Source: Rhizobium sp. CF122 (GTDB lineage: Bacteria; Pseudomonadota; Alphaproteobacteria; Rhizobiales; Rhizobiaceae). Taken from it: a stretch of 64,000 bases of DNA. The stretch covers positions 1 to 64,000 of the forward strand of contig NZ_AKKA01000010.1 of assembly GCF_000282035.1 (NCBI RefSeq), written 5' to 3'. A model generated the notes under the pieces. The model had not been told where the DNA came from. It searched no databases and was given only the letters and a program-made list of their open reading frames with translations. The translations under genes were made by a program, and so were the position numbers. Position 1 is the stretch's first letter; the number at the start of each line of letters is the position of its first letter. Shown one piece after another: positions 1-9,915 of the stretch.

Positions 1-2
1 CC

Positions 3-887
3 GCCCTTGATGGCGTTGCCGTCAACCTCGGTGCTGCCCGTCTTTCGATGTTGCTGGTCTTGAAGGCCATCGTCCTTTCTGCCACGCTGGTCTGGCTGGC
101 CGTTCTGATCGGTAGCATGTCGTCCCATTGGATACAGAACTCTGCGGATCTCACACCATCGCTAAAAGTCCTCGTCAGCAAGCTCATCAAGATCAGCTTG
201 ATCGGACTGGCGATTGCGGTCGCCCTATCTGCAACGGGCATCGACCTGACGGCCCTCACGATTTTTTCGGGTGCCGTCGGCGTCGGCATCGGTTTCGGCC
301 TGCAGAAAGTGGTCTCCAATTTCATTTCCGGAATCATCATCCTTCTCGATAAGTCGATCAAACCGGGCGACACGATTACACTTGGAGAAACCTTCGGCGC
401 GATCCGCGACCTACGCTCCCGTTTCGTCTCCGTCATCACGAGAGATGGAAAGGAGTACTTGATCCCGAACGAGGATTTTATTTCTCAGCAGGTCGTCAAC
501 TGGTCCTTTTCCAGCGAGTATGTCCGCATCGAGGTCAATTTTGGCACCTCGTACGACAGCGACCCACACGAGGTTGCCCGCATCGCGGTCGAAGCTGCGA
601 AAACCATTCCGCGCGTTGCCAGCGCCCACGCCCTGCCGGTCTGTTGGATGACCGCATTTGGCTCATCGTCGCTCGACTTCAAACTGAGATTCTGGATCTC
701 CGACCCGAGCAACGGGTTGACCAACGTCCGCGGTCAAGTCCTGATGGCATTGTGGGATGCGTTCAAGGCGGCCGGTATTTCAATCCCGTTCCCGCATCGT
801 GAGATCATCATGAAGACACCTGTGGAGGTCGTGGATTCACTCCAACGCAGCGAAGAAATGCGGCGCGGGCGGCAATCGGCGTCTTGA
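3..887 (+). CDS. MscS-family mechanosensitive channel, 5' end outside the window
   Basis: C-terminal part of a small-conductance mechanosensitive ion channel, an inner-membrane pressure-release pore. The frame is open to the left edge; an ATG at 48 is internal rather than the true start, because the upstream residues continue in frame without a stop. Visible are two hydrophobic helices, the glycine/alanine-rich pore helix (GAVGVGIGFGLQKVVSNFISG), the beta domain signature around KPGDTI and the segment VITRDGKEYLIPNEDFISQQ, then the C-terminal alpha/beta domain. This is the standard MscS order. The N-terminal extension that decides between a short MscS and a large multi-helix homologue is not in the window. 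No link to the polysaccharide genes downstream is evident, since a 588-base gap follows. Confidence 0.88.
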   Translation, partial: ALDGVAVNLGAARLSMLLVLKAIVLSATLVWLAVLIGSMSSHWIQNSADLTPSLKVLVSKLIKISLIGLAIAVALSATGIDLTALTIFSGAVGVGIGFGLQKVVSNFISGIIILLDKSIKPGDTITLGETFGAIRDLRSRFVSVITRDGKEYLIPNEDFISQQVVNWSFSSEYVRIEVNFGTSYDSDPHEVARIAVEAAKTIPRVASAHALPVCWMTAFGSSSLDFKLRFWISDPSNGLTNVRGQVLMALWDAFKAAGISIPFPHREIIMKTPVEVVDSLQRSEEMRRGRQSAS

Positions 888-1475
888 GGAAGACTTTGAA
901 TTCCGTGTTGAATAGACATTTTATCCCCCGCCGTTTTGCAAATGGACGGTGCCATCGTCCAATTAATGGAACGCCAATATCGACATGGGGAAACTACCCG
1001 ATTTCAGGTAAGGCAAGCAGATTTCGGCGTGCGCCGGCCGCCGGCACCCTGGAGAACCGAGCTCTGGAAGAGACACGAACGTTGACTGCGGCAGGATATA
1101 GAGTCCCGCCGCTTTAGCTTCTTGGCGGACATGATAAACCGCATCGATCGTCTTCGCAGCTATCGTATCGCTTCGACAGGCGATGTAGTCCAACACGACA
1201 GTCGAAAGCGGGACGTCGGTTCGGTCTAGTTTGACCTGCGCGCCGTACTGGTGTAGTGCGCGACCTTTGAGGCGAGCCCATTGCCGGGGAAAGGAAGTTG
1301 GCATCGGTGACACCCTCATTCCCAAGTAGCGTAGTAAATCTAACAGCTCTGAGTATGGGCCTCGTTGATTGGGGAATTATCGATAGTAGGGTAGAGTGGC
1401 CGCTCGAAGGCAGCATAAAATTACGGCCAAGGATGGATTAGCTGCCATACTGAATGAGGCGGAGTTGTTTTACAG
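888..1475. other. 588-base stretch without a supportable gene
   Basis: Only weak open frames occur here (for example 963-1325 on the minus strand, arginine- and proline-rich, with no recognisable domain). The last 100 bases are more AT-rich and end in a purine-rich ribosome binding site (GAGGCGGAG near 1454) before the exporter permease, so the promoter of the exporter operon probably lies between about 1320 and 1450. I could not pick out a convincing -35/-10 pair or a terminator. Confidence 0.5.
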
Positions 1476-2294
1476 ATGCAGCGTTTTTCTGCGAGCTTGC
1501 CAGAGATGGCTGTAAGTCATTGGCGTAATAGAAGTCTTCTCAAGGCTTTAATTAAGAGAGAGATAATAGGTCGATATCGAGGATCGTTTTTCGGTATTTT
1601 GTGGTCATTTTTCAATCCGCTCTTCATGCTTGCGATATACACTTTCGTATTCAGCGAAATATTGAAAGCGCGTTGGGGTGCAAACGGCAACTCCAAGGCA
1701 GAGTTCGCTCTTATTTTGTTCGCAGGACTGATGCCTTTCAATTTATTCGCCGAGATTATTAGCCGTTCGCCAAATCTCATTATTAGTAACGTCAACTACG
1801 TCAAGAAAGTGGTATTCCCACTTGAGATATTGCCGTCCGTAGCCATCGGATCAGCACTGTTTCATCTGTTCATAAGCCTTTCTGTCTGGCTTTTGGCATA
1901 CATGCTTTTTTATGGAACGCCACAGGCAACAGTTCTGTCTTTTCCGTTTTTGATTGCGCCGTTTTGCCTGTTTTCTTTGGGTTTAGGTTGGATACTTGCG
2001 TCCCTAGGGGTTTTCATCCGCGATGTGTCCCAGTTTGTCGGCCTCATCGTTACGGCCCTTATGTTTCTCTCGCCAATATTTTATCCGGCGAGTTCCTTGC
2101 CGGAAACCTACCGCGCATTGATGTACCTGAACCCGTTGACACCAATGATCGAGTATTCGCGGGATGTCCTTTTTTGGGGCAAGCAACCGGATTTTGTCGA
2201 TTTTTGCATTTACACCTTGGTTTCTGTCACGATCGCATGGATTGGCTTTGTGTGGTTCCAGAAAACGCGTAAGGGCTTTGCCGATGTCCTCTAG
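1476..2294 (+). CDS. wzm: ABC-2 polysaccharide export permease (Wzm-like)
   Basis: Membrane subunit of an ABC exporter that moves lipid-linked O-antigen or capsule-like polysaccharide across the inner membrane. The 272 residues match the usual length. The cytoplasmic N-terminus carries the typical ALIKREIIGRYRGSFFG segment, followed by six hydrophobic helices and the short re-entrant region (SPIFYPASSLP) characteristic of ABC-2 polysaccharide permeases. It overlaps the ATPase gene by 11 bases, so the two are translated together. The start at 1476 follows GAGGCGGAG with a long spacer. Base composition is more AT-rich than later genes in the window, common in surface-polysaccharide loci and consistent with horizontal exchange. 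The symbol is by function; orthology to one named system is not established. Confidence 0.9.
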   Translation: MQRFSASLPEMAVSHWRNRSLLKALIKREIIGRYRGSFFGILWSFFNPLFMLAIYTFVFSEILKARWGANGNSKAEFALILFAGLMPFNLFAEIISRSPNLIISNVNYVKKVVFPLEILPSVAIGSALFHLFISLSVWLLAYMLFYGTPQATVLSFPFLIAPFCLFSLGLGWILASLGVFIRDVSQFVGLIVTALMFLSPIFYPASSLPETYRALMYLNPLTPMIEYSRDVLFWGKQPDFVDFCIYTLVSVTIAWIGFVWFQKTRKGFADVL

Positions 2295-3660
2295 TGTTGC
2301 CATCAAGGTCGAGCATGCCAGCAAATGCTACGAGATTTACGAGCATCCACGGGATCGGTTGAAACAGCTCGCGATGCCGCGGCTTCAACGGTATCTCGGA
2401 GGCACGCCAAACCGCTACTTCAGGGAATTCTGGGCACTGAAAGACGTTTCCTTGGAAGTTCAAAGAGGCGAGACCGTCGGGATAATTGGCCGAAACGGCA
2501 GCGGCAAGTCGACGCTGCTTCAACTGATCTGCGGTACACTCAATCCCACATCCGGCAAAGTGGAGACGAACGGACGGATTTCTGCACTGCTTGAGCTTGG
2601 GTCCGGCTTCAATCCGGAATTCACCGGCCGCGAGAATGTCTATATGAACGCGACAGTTCTTGGTTTGAGCACCAATGAAATCAACGCTCGCTTTGACGAG
2701 ATTGCCGCTTTTGCAGATATCGGCGCCTTTATCGAACAGCCGGTCAAAAGTTATTCCAGCGGTATGATGGTCCGTCTGGCATTTGCCGTTGCTATCAATG
2801 TCGAGCCGGAGATCTTGATCGTTGATGAAGCGCTGTCGGTCGGAGACGAACTGTTTCAACGCAAATGCTTTTCTAAGATCGAAGCAATTCGCGCAAGGGG
2901 CGCGACAATCCTTTTTGTATCGCACTCTGCATCGCAGATCGTGGAGCTATGCGACAGGGCTATTCTGATGGACCAAGGCGAGAAGCTGGCCGCCGGCATT
3001 CCTAAGCAGATTGTAGGATCATATCAGAAACTGCTCTATGCCCCAGAACAAACCCGCGCGACGATCCGCGAAGAAATCTGCAGAACGAATTCGCATGAGC
3101 CAAATGCGGTGGCGAGCGACCGAACGGAAGCGATTGTAGCCAGGCACGACGACGGCGCGAGAGAGAGTTTTGATCCGCATCTTAAGCCAGCGAGCACCAT
3201 CGATTATGAATCACATGGCGCTCGTATCGTAGATCCGCGTGTGACGACGATCGGCGGAGATCAGATCAACAATCTTATTATGGGGCGCACCTATCGCTAC
3301 AGTTACACCGTTGTCTTCGACAAGCCCGCAACTCGTGTTCGTTTTGGCATGATGATAAAGACTACCGCAGGCGTCGAACTGGGCGGTTGTGCATCGGCGT
3401 CATCACCCCGCACCGCTCTGGCCCAGGTCGAGCCCGGCCAAATATACACGGTCGAGTTCAATTTTAGATGCTCACTCAATCCTGGAGTTTACTTCCTGAA
3501 CGCCGGCGTTATAGGGGATGTCCACGGAAGTGACTTGTATCTTCATCGCCTCGTGGATATCGCGATGTTCCGGGTCGCGACAGAACGAGATAACCTAGCC
3601 ACGGGCATAGTCGACTTCGAATGCCGAGCGGAAGTTCTTCTCGATAAAACTTATGCTTGA
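2284..3660 (+). CDS. wzt: ABC polysaccharide export ATPase with C-terminal sugar-binding domain (Wzt-like)
   Basis: ATP-binding subunit of the exporter. From the ATG at 2284 the protein has 458 residues. Walker A is GRNGSGKST (residues 69-77), the ABC signature is SYSSGM (156-161) and Walker B is ILIVDEAL (177-184). After about residue 260 comes a variable linker and then a beta-rich domain (about 325-450) of the Wzt_C type, which in O9a-type systems recognises the modified non-reducing end of the finished glycan before export. That implies the glycan carries a terminal modification; the methyltransferases and the sulfotransferase-like domain nearby are candidates. A longer frame to 2164 exists but would overlap the permease by 131 bases, so 2284 is preferred. 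Confidence 0.9.
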   Translation: MSSSVAIKVEHASKCYEIYEHPRDRLKQLAMPRLQRYLGGTPNRYFREFWALKDVSLEVQRGETVGIIGRNGSGKSTLLQLICGTLNPTSGKVETNGRISALLELGSGFNPEFTGRENVYMNATVLGLSTNEINARFDEIAAFADIGAFIEQPVKSYSSGMMVRLAFAVAINVEPEILIVDEALSVGDELFQRKCFSKIEAIRARGATILFVSHSASQIVELCDRAILMDQGEKLAAGIPKQIVGSYQKLLYAPEQTRATIREEICRTNSHEPNAVASDRTEAIVARHDDGARESFDPHLKPASTIDYESHGARIVDPRVTTIGGDQINNLIMGRTYRYSYTVVFDKPATRVRFGMMIKTTAGVELGGCASASSPRTALAQVEPGQIYTVEFNFRCSLNPGVYFLNAGVIGDVHGSDLYLHRLVDIAMFRVATERDNLATGIVDFECRAEVLLDKTYA

Positions 3661-6600
3661 GAAAGACGTCATGCAGCATATTGAACAGAACTTGGTCGTT
3701 GTACTGGGTATGCATCGCAGTGGTACAAGTGCCTTGACACGATCTCTCCAGGTTCTTGGAGTCGGCTTGGGGGATAACCTCATGCCGTCGGTGGAGGGAA
3801 ATAACGCCAAGGGATTTTGGGAAGATCTGGATTTGAATGCCATCAACATTGAGATGCTGCGTGCTCTCAAAAGCGATTGGCATCATTTAAGACCGATCGA
3901 CGAGGTGGACGTAGAAAAGCTAAAGAGCGAAGGTTTCTTCGCGCGTGCCGTCCACCTGATGAGGTCGAAGGTGGGCAGCACTGGATTTTTTGGATTCAAG
4001 GATCCTCGCGTTGCCATGCTTCTCCCGTTTTGGAAACAGATATTTTCTCATTGCGGTTTCAATGTCAGCTATGTCCTTGCGCTTCGAAATCCACGCAGCG
4101 TCGCTAAGTCGCTTGAGAGCAGGGATGGGTTCGAACCGGAGAAAAGCTATTCGCTGTGGCTGGGCCACGTCATCACAAGCTTGCAATTCAGCGGCGGCTC
4201 ACGACGCGTTATCGTCGATTATGATAGGCTTATGCAATCGCCGGATCATGAGTTGAAGCGCATTGCCGCTTCTCTCGGCCTAGACATCATTCCGCAGGAG
4301 CTTGAGAAATATAAAGTCGAGTTTCTCGATACGACGCTTCGTCACACAACTTTCAAGTTGCGGGATCTGGTAAACGACGATGCCTGCCCGCCACTGGTGC
4401 GCGACATCTATGCGACGCTAGTCGATGTGTCTGCCGATCGCCTCTCGTTGGATGCGGCCTCCCTCAAAGCGCAACTTGAGGTCTGGTCCGGTGAATTTCG
4501 GCGCATCGAGCCATTGTTGCGGCTTGCCGACAAACTGTACGTGCACAAAGAGGAGCTTGAAACGACATCCGTTAGACTTGCGACTCTGTCGCAGGAGCTA
4601 TCGGCACGGGACGACCGAATCCAAGAGCTTTCCGAAGAGACGACGAAACTTAGGAAAGCGATTGAGGAACGCGACAGAATGCTAGCCAGCCTACGGCGTG
4701 ATCTCGAGATATTGCGTCACTCGTTCTCATGGCGTGTGACGGCGCCTTTGCGGAAGGCGAAGGTACTTCTTAGAGTCTTGGCACACACTTGTGGCGGGAT
4801 AGGTCGCAGGTATCATCATATTGCAGCGCTTCCCGGCGCCATTCTCCCTGCCGTTCGTTTCTATCAGGGTTCGTGGCGCCTTGCGATTTCGAGGGTGGCA
4901 GGCGTATTCAGGCGCGAAGGGATCCGCGGCGTTATCCGGCGGGCACATATCTTGAGCGGCAAGTCTCTAGCTGGCGGTACAAGTTCTCTATCGGCTGAAA
5001 CGCTTTATGGCGAAGTACCGCCTCCAGCACCTGGATTCACACCACGTGTTTCCATCATTGTGCCTAACTTCAATCATGCAGCTTTCCTGCCACAAAGACT
5101 CGAGTCGATCTACCGCCAGACCTATCCACATACTGAAGTGATCTTGCTGGACGACTGTTCCCAGGACGGAAGCGTGGATGTGCTAAAGGCGTTTGCCGAG
5201 CGCTATCCCGATAAGACAGTATGTCACTTTAATGAGACGAATTCCGGCGGGGTCTTCAATCAATGGAGAAAGGGACTTGAACTGGCGACGGGCGATCTCG
5301 TGTGGATTGCTGAAAGCGATGATTATTGCTCGGACAATTTTTTGGAGGAACTAGTCCGTTGTTTCCAGAACGAAGGGGTCAAACTGGCTTTTGCGCGGAC
5401 GGAGTTCGTGCGAGGCACTCCCGAAGAGACAGTCTGGAGCCTCGAGGATTATCTTCACGATCTTGGTATGAATTGTTGGGACCGGCCGTTCATCCAGTCC
5501 GCGCATGCGATGGTGAATTCCGGCTGGATAGCAAAGAACCTCGTACCGAATGTCAGTAGCGCATTGTTCCGTCATCCCGGTCGGATGGAGCTGTTTGAGG
5601 ACCAGGAGTGGCTGCGGTTGCGGCTATGCGGAGACTGGATATTCTATCTCACTATTATCCGTGGCGGACTGATCGCCTATAGTCCGGACACCACGAATTT
5701 CTATCGCCAGCACGTTTCGAACACGTCCGTTGGAGCGCAAAAGCAGGATATCTATTACAGGGAGCATGAGATCGTCGCAAAATACATGGCGGCGATGTAT
5801 CATTTTGACGAGGTCGGTCTGAAGCGCCAGGAAGAGATCCTGTATAACCACTGGTGCACTCAACGAGGTAACGGCCGCTTAACGGAATTTAGGCAGCTTT
5901 ACGATCTTGATCGGATACGCCCGCATGCCGAGACGCGGCGGCCCAATCTACTGATGGCAGTTTACGCACTCGCCGCTGGCGGCGGGGAGACGTTCCCCAT
6001 CATGCTCGCCAATCTGCTGTACCAAAAAGGCTATGCGGTCACTCTGCTGAACTGCGGAGAGCAACCAACCGAACCGGGCGTCAGATCGATGTTATCGGCA
6101 GGCGTGGCCGTGCTTGAGTTGGAAAACCTTGAGCAGGTAGGCGCACTATGCACCAATATGGGAATTGAGATCGTCCACTCGCACCACGCCTGGGTCGACA
6201 TGTCACTCGCGATGCTACTGCTTGGCAACTCGAGTATAAAGCAGGTGGTTACCACTCACGGGATGTATGAGCTAATGACCTCGGAGCAATTGCAGGGTCT
6301 GATGCCTCTGCTGAGAACACGCGTCGACGCATTCGTGTACACCGCCACGAAAAACCTGTTGGCATTTCCTTCAGATCTTGTGGATAGCAAGATTTTTAGC
6401 CGAATCGACAATGCCTTGCCCGCGAAGGCAATCAGTGCAATCGCCCGCGAGGACCTAGCAATTGCGGAAGATGATTTTGTCGTTTGCCTTGTCTCGCGCG
6501 CTATCCCGGAAAAAGGATGGACGGAGGCGATCGAGGCCGTTGGACTCGCCAATCAGTGTTCAACGCGCAAGATTCAGTTGCTATTGATCGGCGAAGGCCC

Positions 6601-7054
6601 GGAATTCAACCGATTGCAATCGATGCGTCAAGACGACCATGTGCATTTTCTCGGCTTTCAATCAAACATCCGAGATTACTTCGCGGCTTCCGACATCGGT
6701 TTCCTGCCCTCACGTTTCAAAGGCGAGAGCGCTCCACTGGTGTTGATCGATTGCATCCTGTCGGGCAAGCCTGTCCTGGCAAGCAATATAGGCGAGATTG
6801 CCGGCATGCTGGAAACACCGGATGGCCCGGCAGGCGCACTGTTCGACCTGGAGGACTGGGAAATCGACATCCCCGCGCTCGCGGATTTGCTCGCGCGTCT
6901 AGCTGACGATCATGCACTTTATCGAGCCCTGCTTGCGCGGGTCCAAAGCGCTGCCGCACGGTTTGAGATATCGGCCATGGTCGAACGATATGAGCAGGTA
7001 TATCGAGCCGTTTTCCGGCCGGATGCAGCGATACGGGGAGAACATCGTGAGTAG
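3653..7054 (+). CDS. three-domain protein: sulfotransferase-like, GT2 and GT4 glycosyltransferase
   Basis: A 1133-residue cytoplasmic polypeptide. Residues 13-260 resemble P-loop sulfotransferases: GMHRSGTSALTR (19-30) fits the 5'-phosphosulfate loop and LALRNPRSVAKSLESR (142-157) the 3'-phosphate site. Residues 295-355 form a heptad-rich coiled coil ending in the HSFSWRVTAPLRKAK block often seen before surface-glycan transferases. Residues 465-680 are a GT-A domain (SIIVPNFNHAAFLPQRLESI; acidic motif ESDD at 554-557). From about 765 a GT-B, GT4-like half follows, with its nucleotide-binding part around VCLVSRAIPEKGW. It overlaps wzt by 8 bases and the epimerase gene by 8 bases. A second ATG at 3671 would drop only six residues. 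The inferred role is stepwise sugar addition plus sulfation of the exported glycan; activity of each domain is unproven. Confidence 0.82.
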   Translation: MLEKDVMQHIEQNLVVVLGMHRSGTSALTRSLQVLGVGLGDNLMPSVEGNNAKGFWEDLDLNAINIEMLRALKSDWHHLRPIDEVDVEKLKSEGFFARAVHLMRSKVGSTGFFGFKDPRVAMLLPFWKQIFSHCGFNVSYVLALRNPRSVAKSLESRDGFEPEKSYSLWLGHVITSLQFSGGSRRVIVDYDRLMQSPDHELKRIAASLGLDIIPQELEKYKVEFLDTTLRHTTFKLRDLVNDDACPPLVRDIYATLVDVSADRLSLDAASLKAQLEVWSGEFRRIEPLLRLADKLYVHKEELETTSVRLATLSQELSARDDRIQELSEETTKLRKAIEERDRMLASLRRDLEILRHSFSWRVTAPLRKAKVLLRVLAHTCGGIGRRYHHIAALPGAILPAVRFYQGSWRLAISRVAGVFRREGIRGVIRRAHILSGKSLAGGTSSLSAETLYGEVPPPAPGFTPRVSIIVPNFNHAAFLPQRLESIYRQTYPHTEVILLDDCSQDGSVDVLKAFAERYPDKTVCHFNETNSGGVFNQWRKGLELATGDLVWIAESDDYCSDNFLEELVRCFQNEGVKLAFARTEFVRGTPEETVWSLEDYLHDLGMNCWDRPFIQSAHAMVNSGWIAKNLVPNVSSALFRHPGRMELFEDQEWLRLRLCGDWIFYLTIIRGGLIAYSPDTTNFYRQHVSNTSVGAQKQDIYYREHEIVAKYMAAMYHFDEVGLKRQEEILYNHWCTQRGNGRLTEFRQLYDLDRIRPHAETRRPNLLMAVYALAAGGGETFPIMLANLLYQKGYAVTLLNCGEQPTEPGVRSMLSAGVAVLELENLEQVGALCTNMGIEIVHSHHAWVDMSLAMLLLGNSSIKQVVTTHGMYELMTSEQLQGLMPLLRTRVDAFVYTATKNLLAFPSDLVDSKIFSRIDNALPAKAISAIAREDLAIAEDDFVVCLVSRAIPEKGWTEAIEAVGLANQCSTRKIQLLLIGEGPEFNRLQSMRQDDHVHFLGFQSNIRDYFAASDIGFLPSRFKGESAPLVLIDCILSGKPVLASNIGEIAGMLETPDGPAGALFDLEDWEIDIPALADLLARLADDHALYRALLARVQSAAARFEISAMVERYEQVYRAVFRPDAAIRGEHRE
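7035..7040 (+). promoter_or_regulatory. Shine-Dalgarno GGGGAG that fixes the GTG start of the epimerase
   Basis: GGGGAG lies six bases before GTG at 7047, inside the end of the upstream gene. No equally good site precedes the other in-frame starts at 6912 and 7023. Confidence 0.65.
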
Positions 7055-8009
7055 TTCAGTTTATCAGCGAAATCAGGCGAAGTATCGTTGCGTGGTATTA
7101 GGGGGACGCGGCTTCATCGGATCGCATTTGGTCGACGAACTGATCAAACAGGGGCATTTTGTCCGCTGCTTTGATCGTCCTCATGTTCAGCCGATCAGCG
7201 ACCCTCATTTCGGCGATCCCAACTTCGAGCTCTTAGAAGGCGATTTCACCAGCGAGGTCGAGGCAACTAGCGCGCTTGAAGGATGTGACATTTGCTTTCA
7301 TCTCGTCTCAACGACTTTGCCCCAGTCTTCCAACGCCGACCCGGTTTTCGATATCGAGAGCAACGTAGTCGGCACGGTCCGGCTGCTGTCGCACGCCATA
7401 AAGTCCAAAGTGAAGAAAGTGGTATTCGTTTCGTCGGGAGGAACGGTGTATGGCCCTCCTCAGCAACTGCCGATCCTCGAAACGCATCCTACTGCCCCGG
7501 TCTCATCATACGGAATAACCAAACTCGCGATCGAAAAATACTTGCATCTATTTTATACTTTGCATGGCCTCGAATACTCCGTGCTACGACTGGCAAATCC
7601 ATTTGGCGAAAGACAGCGGGTCATGGCAAGCCAAGGAGCTGTTGCCGTCTTCCTGGGAAAGGTACTGCGTGGTCAACCCGTCGAGATCTGGGGCGACGGC
7701 TCGGTTGTTCGCGACTACATCTATATCAGCGACGTGATCGACGCGCTCATAGCAGCGGCTTTTCAGGAAGCCGACGAGCGCATTTTCAACATCGGATCCG
7801 GGCGCGGCTACAGCCTCAATGAACTGCTTGACGGGATCGAGCGGGTCACCGGACTGAAAGCTGATCGTCGTTATCTCCCCGGACGCCCGTTCGACGTGCC
7901 CGCGAGCGTCTTGAGCATCGAAAGGGCACGGCGGGCTTTGGACTGGGCGCCAAAAATCGATTTCGACGACGGCTTGCTGCGATTTGCGGATTGGCTGAAG
8001 CGGAATTGA
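7047..8009 (+). CDS. NAD-dependent epimerase/dehydratase (extended SDR)
   Basis: Sugar-nucleotide epimerase or dehydratase of the extended short-chain dehydrogenase family, 320 residues. The Rossmann signature GGRGFIGSH is at residues 19-27; SSGGTVYG and the catalytic pair in SSYGITKLAIEKY (Tyr and Lys four residues apart) are present, as is the C-terminal NIGSGRGYSLNELL block typical of UDP-glucose 4-epimerase-like enzymes. It is the last gene of the exporter operon and starts at GTG inside the preceding gene. It probably supplies a sugar nucleotide to the transferases there; substrate (UDP-glucose, UDP-GlcNAc or other) cannot be told from sequence. The ATG at 7023 is the alternative start. 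Confidence 0.85.
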   Translation: MSSSVYQRNQAKYRCVVLGGRGFIGSHLVDELIKQGHFVRCFDRPHVQPISDPHFGDPNFELLEGDFTSEVEATSALEGCDICFHLVSTTLPQSSNADPVFDIESNVVGTVRLLSHAIKSKVKKVVFVSSGGTVYGPPQQLPILETHPTAPVSSYGITKLAIEKYLHLFYTLHGLEYSVLRLANPFGERQRVMASQGAVAVFLGKVLRGQPVEIWGDGSVVRDYIYISDVIDALIAAAFQEADERIFNIGSGRGYSLNELLDGIERVTGLKADRRYLPGRPFDVPASVLSIERARRALDWAPKIDFDDGLLRFADWLKRN

Positions 8010-8215
8010 AATCTGAAAAATTCTTGATGGCCTATGCGGATTTCGTATCGAGCTTCGCCAATGCGGCTACTTCCTGCCAGCCGGATTCGTTTTGACCCGC
8101 CTTCCGTTTTCGGAGATGCCGGAATGCGATAGGGCAGTGACGCTGTGCCGGCTGGCCAGCTCCGCAGTCGGCCACGGAAGTCATTGACAGGCATCTGGAA
8201 AGATTGGGAAAAGCA

Positions 8216-9712
8216 ATGAGTTTTGGAAGCGATGCAAAGAGAATATCAATCCTGTTCTCTGTTTTCGCCTTTGTATATTTTCCGATGCTCGCGTCTTTAC
8301 CCTTGTCCATAGATGCGGAGGTGACGATCAGAAGTCACACGTACCTATACTGGATAACGCAGGGGCGGTGGGCAGCTTATATTGTTACCATTTTGTTTCC
8401 GCCGCATCTGGCCCCGTATTTCACATTGGCTATTTTTGGAATTGCAGCGGCCTATGCCTACCAGCTTTTGTTGAGAACCTGCAATTTACCTCTGGATTTG
8501 CGCGCGACTGCTGCATTTCCGATATTTGTAGGCTTTCCCATATGGAGCTTCATCCTCGAATTTTCCGCAAACGTCGTTCAGGTCGGACTGGGTCTGCTGT
8601 GTTGTTGCGGCGCACTTAGGCTCCTGATCGCCCGTGTGGCGACCAAGGAAGGGCGGCCCTACCATGTAATTGCAGAAAGCATCCTCGTAGGTTGCGCGAT
8701 AGCGCTCTATCAATCCTTCACCTTCGTATTTCCCACTCTCGTCCTGTCCTGGATCATCATCACAGCTCCACCCATGAGAGCGGCGGTTCGCGCCCTGTTG
8801 CAGACCCTGATGGTATGGGTAGCAGCCGTCGGCCTGTATTATTTCCTCGGGAAATTGTTCGCGGCGGCATTCGACGTCTCGCCCGGCTATGTGGGGCAAT
8901 TTGTGCGCCTGTCGGTTCTTGTCGGGGATGTGCGCGACGTCGTCCTCAGAAGCCTTCTGTTTCTTTTTCAAATATACGCGGGAGCCGGCGAAATTTACGG
9001 CCCCGCCCTCTATTCGACCGCAATGCTCACCGTCATTTTTGGTTTGGTCATCGCCTGGCAGCGGCCGTGGCGGGACGGCCTCTTCGCGATATTCCTCCTT
9101 CTCATTCCGTTGAGCTTTGTCGTCATCGCGGGCGGTCAGTATTTCCCGCCTCGGGCATTGCTCGGAGTACCTGTCGCCCTATGGACAATGGCGATCGTCG
9201 CGATGTACGCCGAGCAACGAAGCATCGCGGTACTTGGCGTCGTCGCGACCCTCCTGGTCGGATTTCAATCCGCCTCGGCCATCAGCGGCTACCAGACAGT
9301 CCGGCTACTGCGGTCCGAATTCGACAGGTCGACTGCTACGCGCTTATACGCGCGAATTTCTGAGGTGGCGGACATGGTCGGTCCATACAAAGTCGAATTC
9401 TTCGGTGGCCTGAAAGCCCCGGACCCCATTTACCCTGTCGGACTGTACTCCTCCGCTGGCGGCTCGTTCTTCTCGTGGGACGGCGGTAACCCGAATCGTA
9501 TCGTGTCATTTATGTGGTTGCTTGGTTACCAGGATCTGGTCGCAGTGGAGCCCGGCGATCGGAACGCTCTGATCCCTGAATTTGCGCAGATGCCGTCATG
9601 GCCTCGCCGCGGATCGGTGCGGATGCTGGGGGATCTGATATTGGTCAAGCTCAGCGACTCGCCCGGACGCTATTGCCCTTCCGAGGACATCGGCAAGCTT
9701 GCAGCCTGTTGA
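8216..9712 (+). CDS. GtrII-type glucosyltransferase family membrane protein
   Basis: Polytopic inner-membrane protein of 498 residues with about ten hydrophobic segments. The N-terminal region resembles the Glucos_trans_II (GtrII) family: a first helix, then LSIDAEVTIRSHTYLYWITQ and GRWAAY, where family members have conserved acidic residues and a Gly-Arg-Trp motif. GtrII proteins transfer glucose from a polyprenyl-phosphate donor to O-antigen in the periplasm. A GtrB-like enzyme and a GtrA-like flippase occur 5-9 kb downstream and could supply the donor. The start at ATG 8216 follows TTGGGAAAAG; a TTG at 8204 is also possible. A 206-base gap separates it from the exporter operon. Confidence 0.7.
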   Translation: MSFGSDAKRISILFSVFAFVYFPMLASLPLSIDAEVTIRSHTYLYWITQGRWAAYIVTILFPPHLAPYFTLAIFGIAAAYAYQLLLRTCNLPLDLRATAAFPIFVGFPIWSFILEFSANVVQVGLGLLCCCGALRLLIARVATKEGRPYHVIAESILVGCAIALYQSFTFVFPTLVLSWIIITAPPMRAAVRALLQTLMVWVAAVGLYYFLGKLFAAAFDVSPGYVGQFVRLSVLVGDVRDVVLRSLLFLFQIYAGAGEIYGPALYSTAMLTVIFGLVIAWQRPWRDGLFAIFLLLIPLSFVVIAGGQYFPPRALLGVPVALWTMAIVAMYAEQRSIAVLGVVATLLVGFQSASAISGYQTVRLLRSEFDRSTATRLYARISEVADMVGPYKVEFFGGLKAPDPIYPVGLYSSAGGSFFSWDGGNPNRIVSFMWLLGYQDLVAVEPGDRNALIPEFAQMPSWPRRGSVRMLGDLILVKLSDSPGRYCPSEDIGKLAAC

Positions 9713-9915
9713 CCGCAGCGCGGACGCAGGTTCTTCTTGGAGCAGCAGCCCTCATACAACGCCTAAATCACGCTTGAGTGAACTTAGAACCGAATAGAAT
9801 GTGAGGGCGAGATCAGTAGGCATGACGATCTGCAGGTCAAAATACAGCGTCATTGACTTGGGGTGGCAGTTCGTGTTTCGTCCATCCACGTGTTTTCAGG
9901 AGATCGGTATGGCCA

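Noticed and set aside
963..1416. Two overlapping minus-strand frames before the exporter operon
   Set aside because: No ribosome binding site, no domain and a composition unlike the neighbouring genes.
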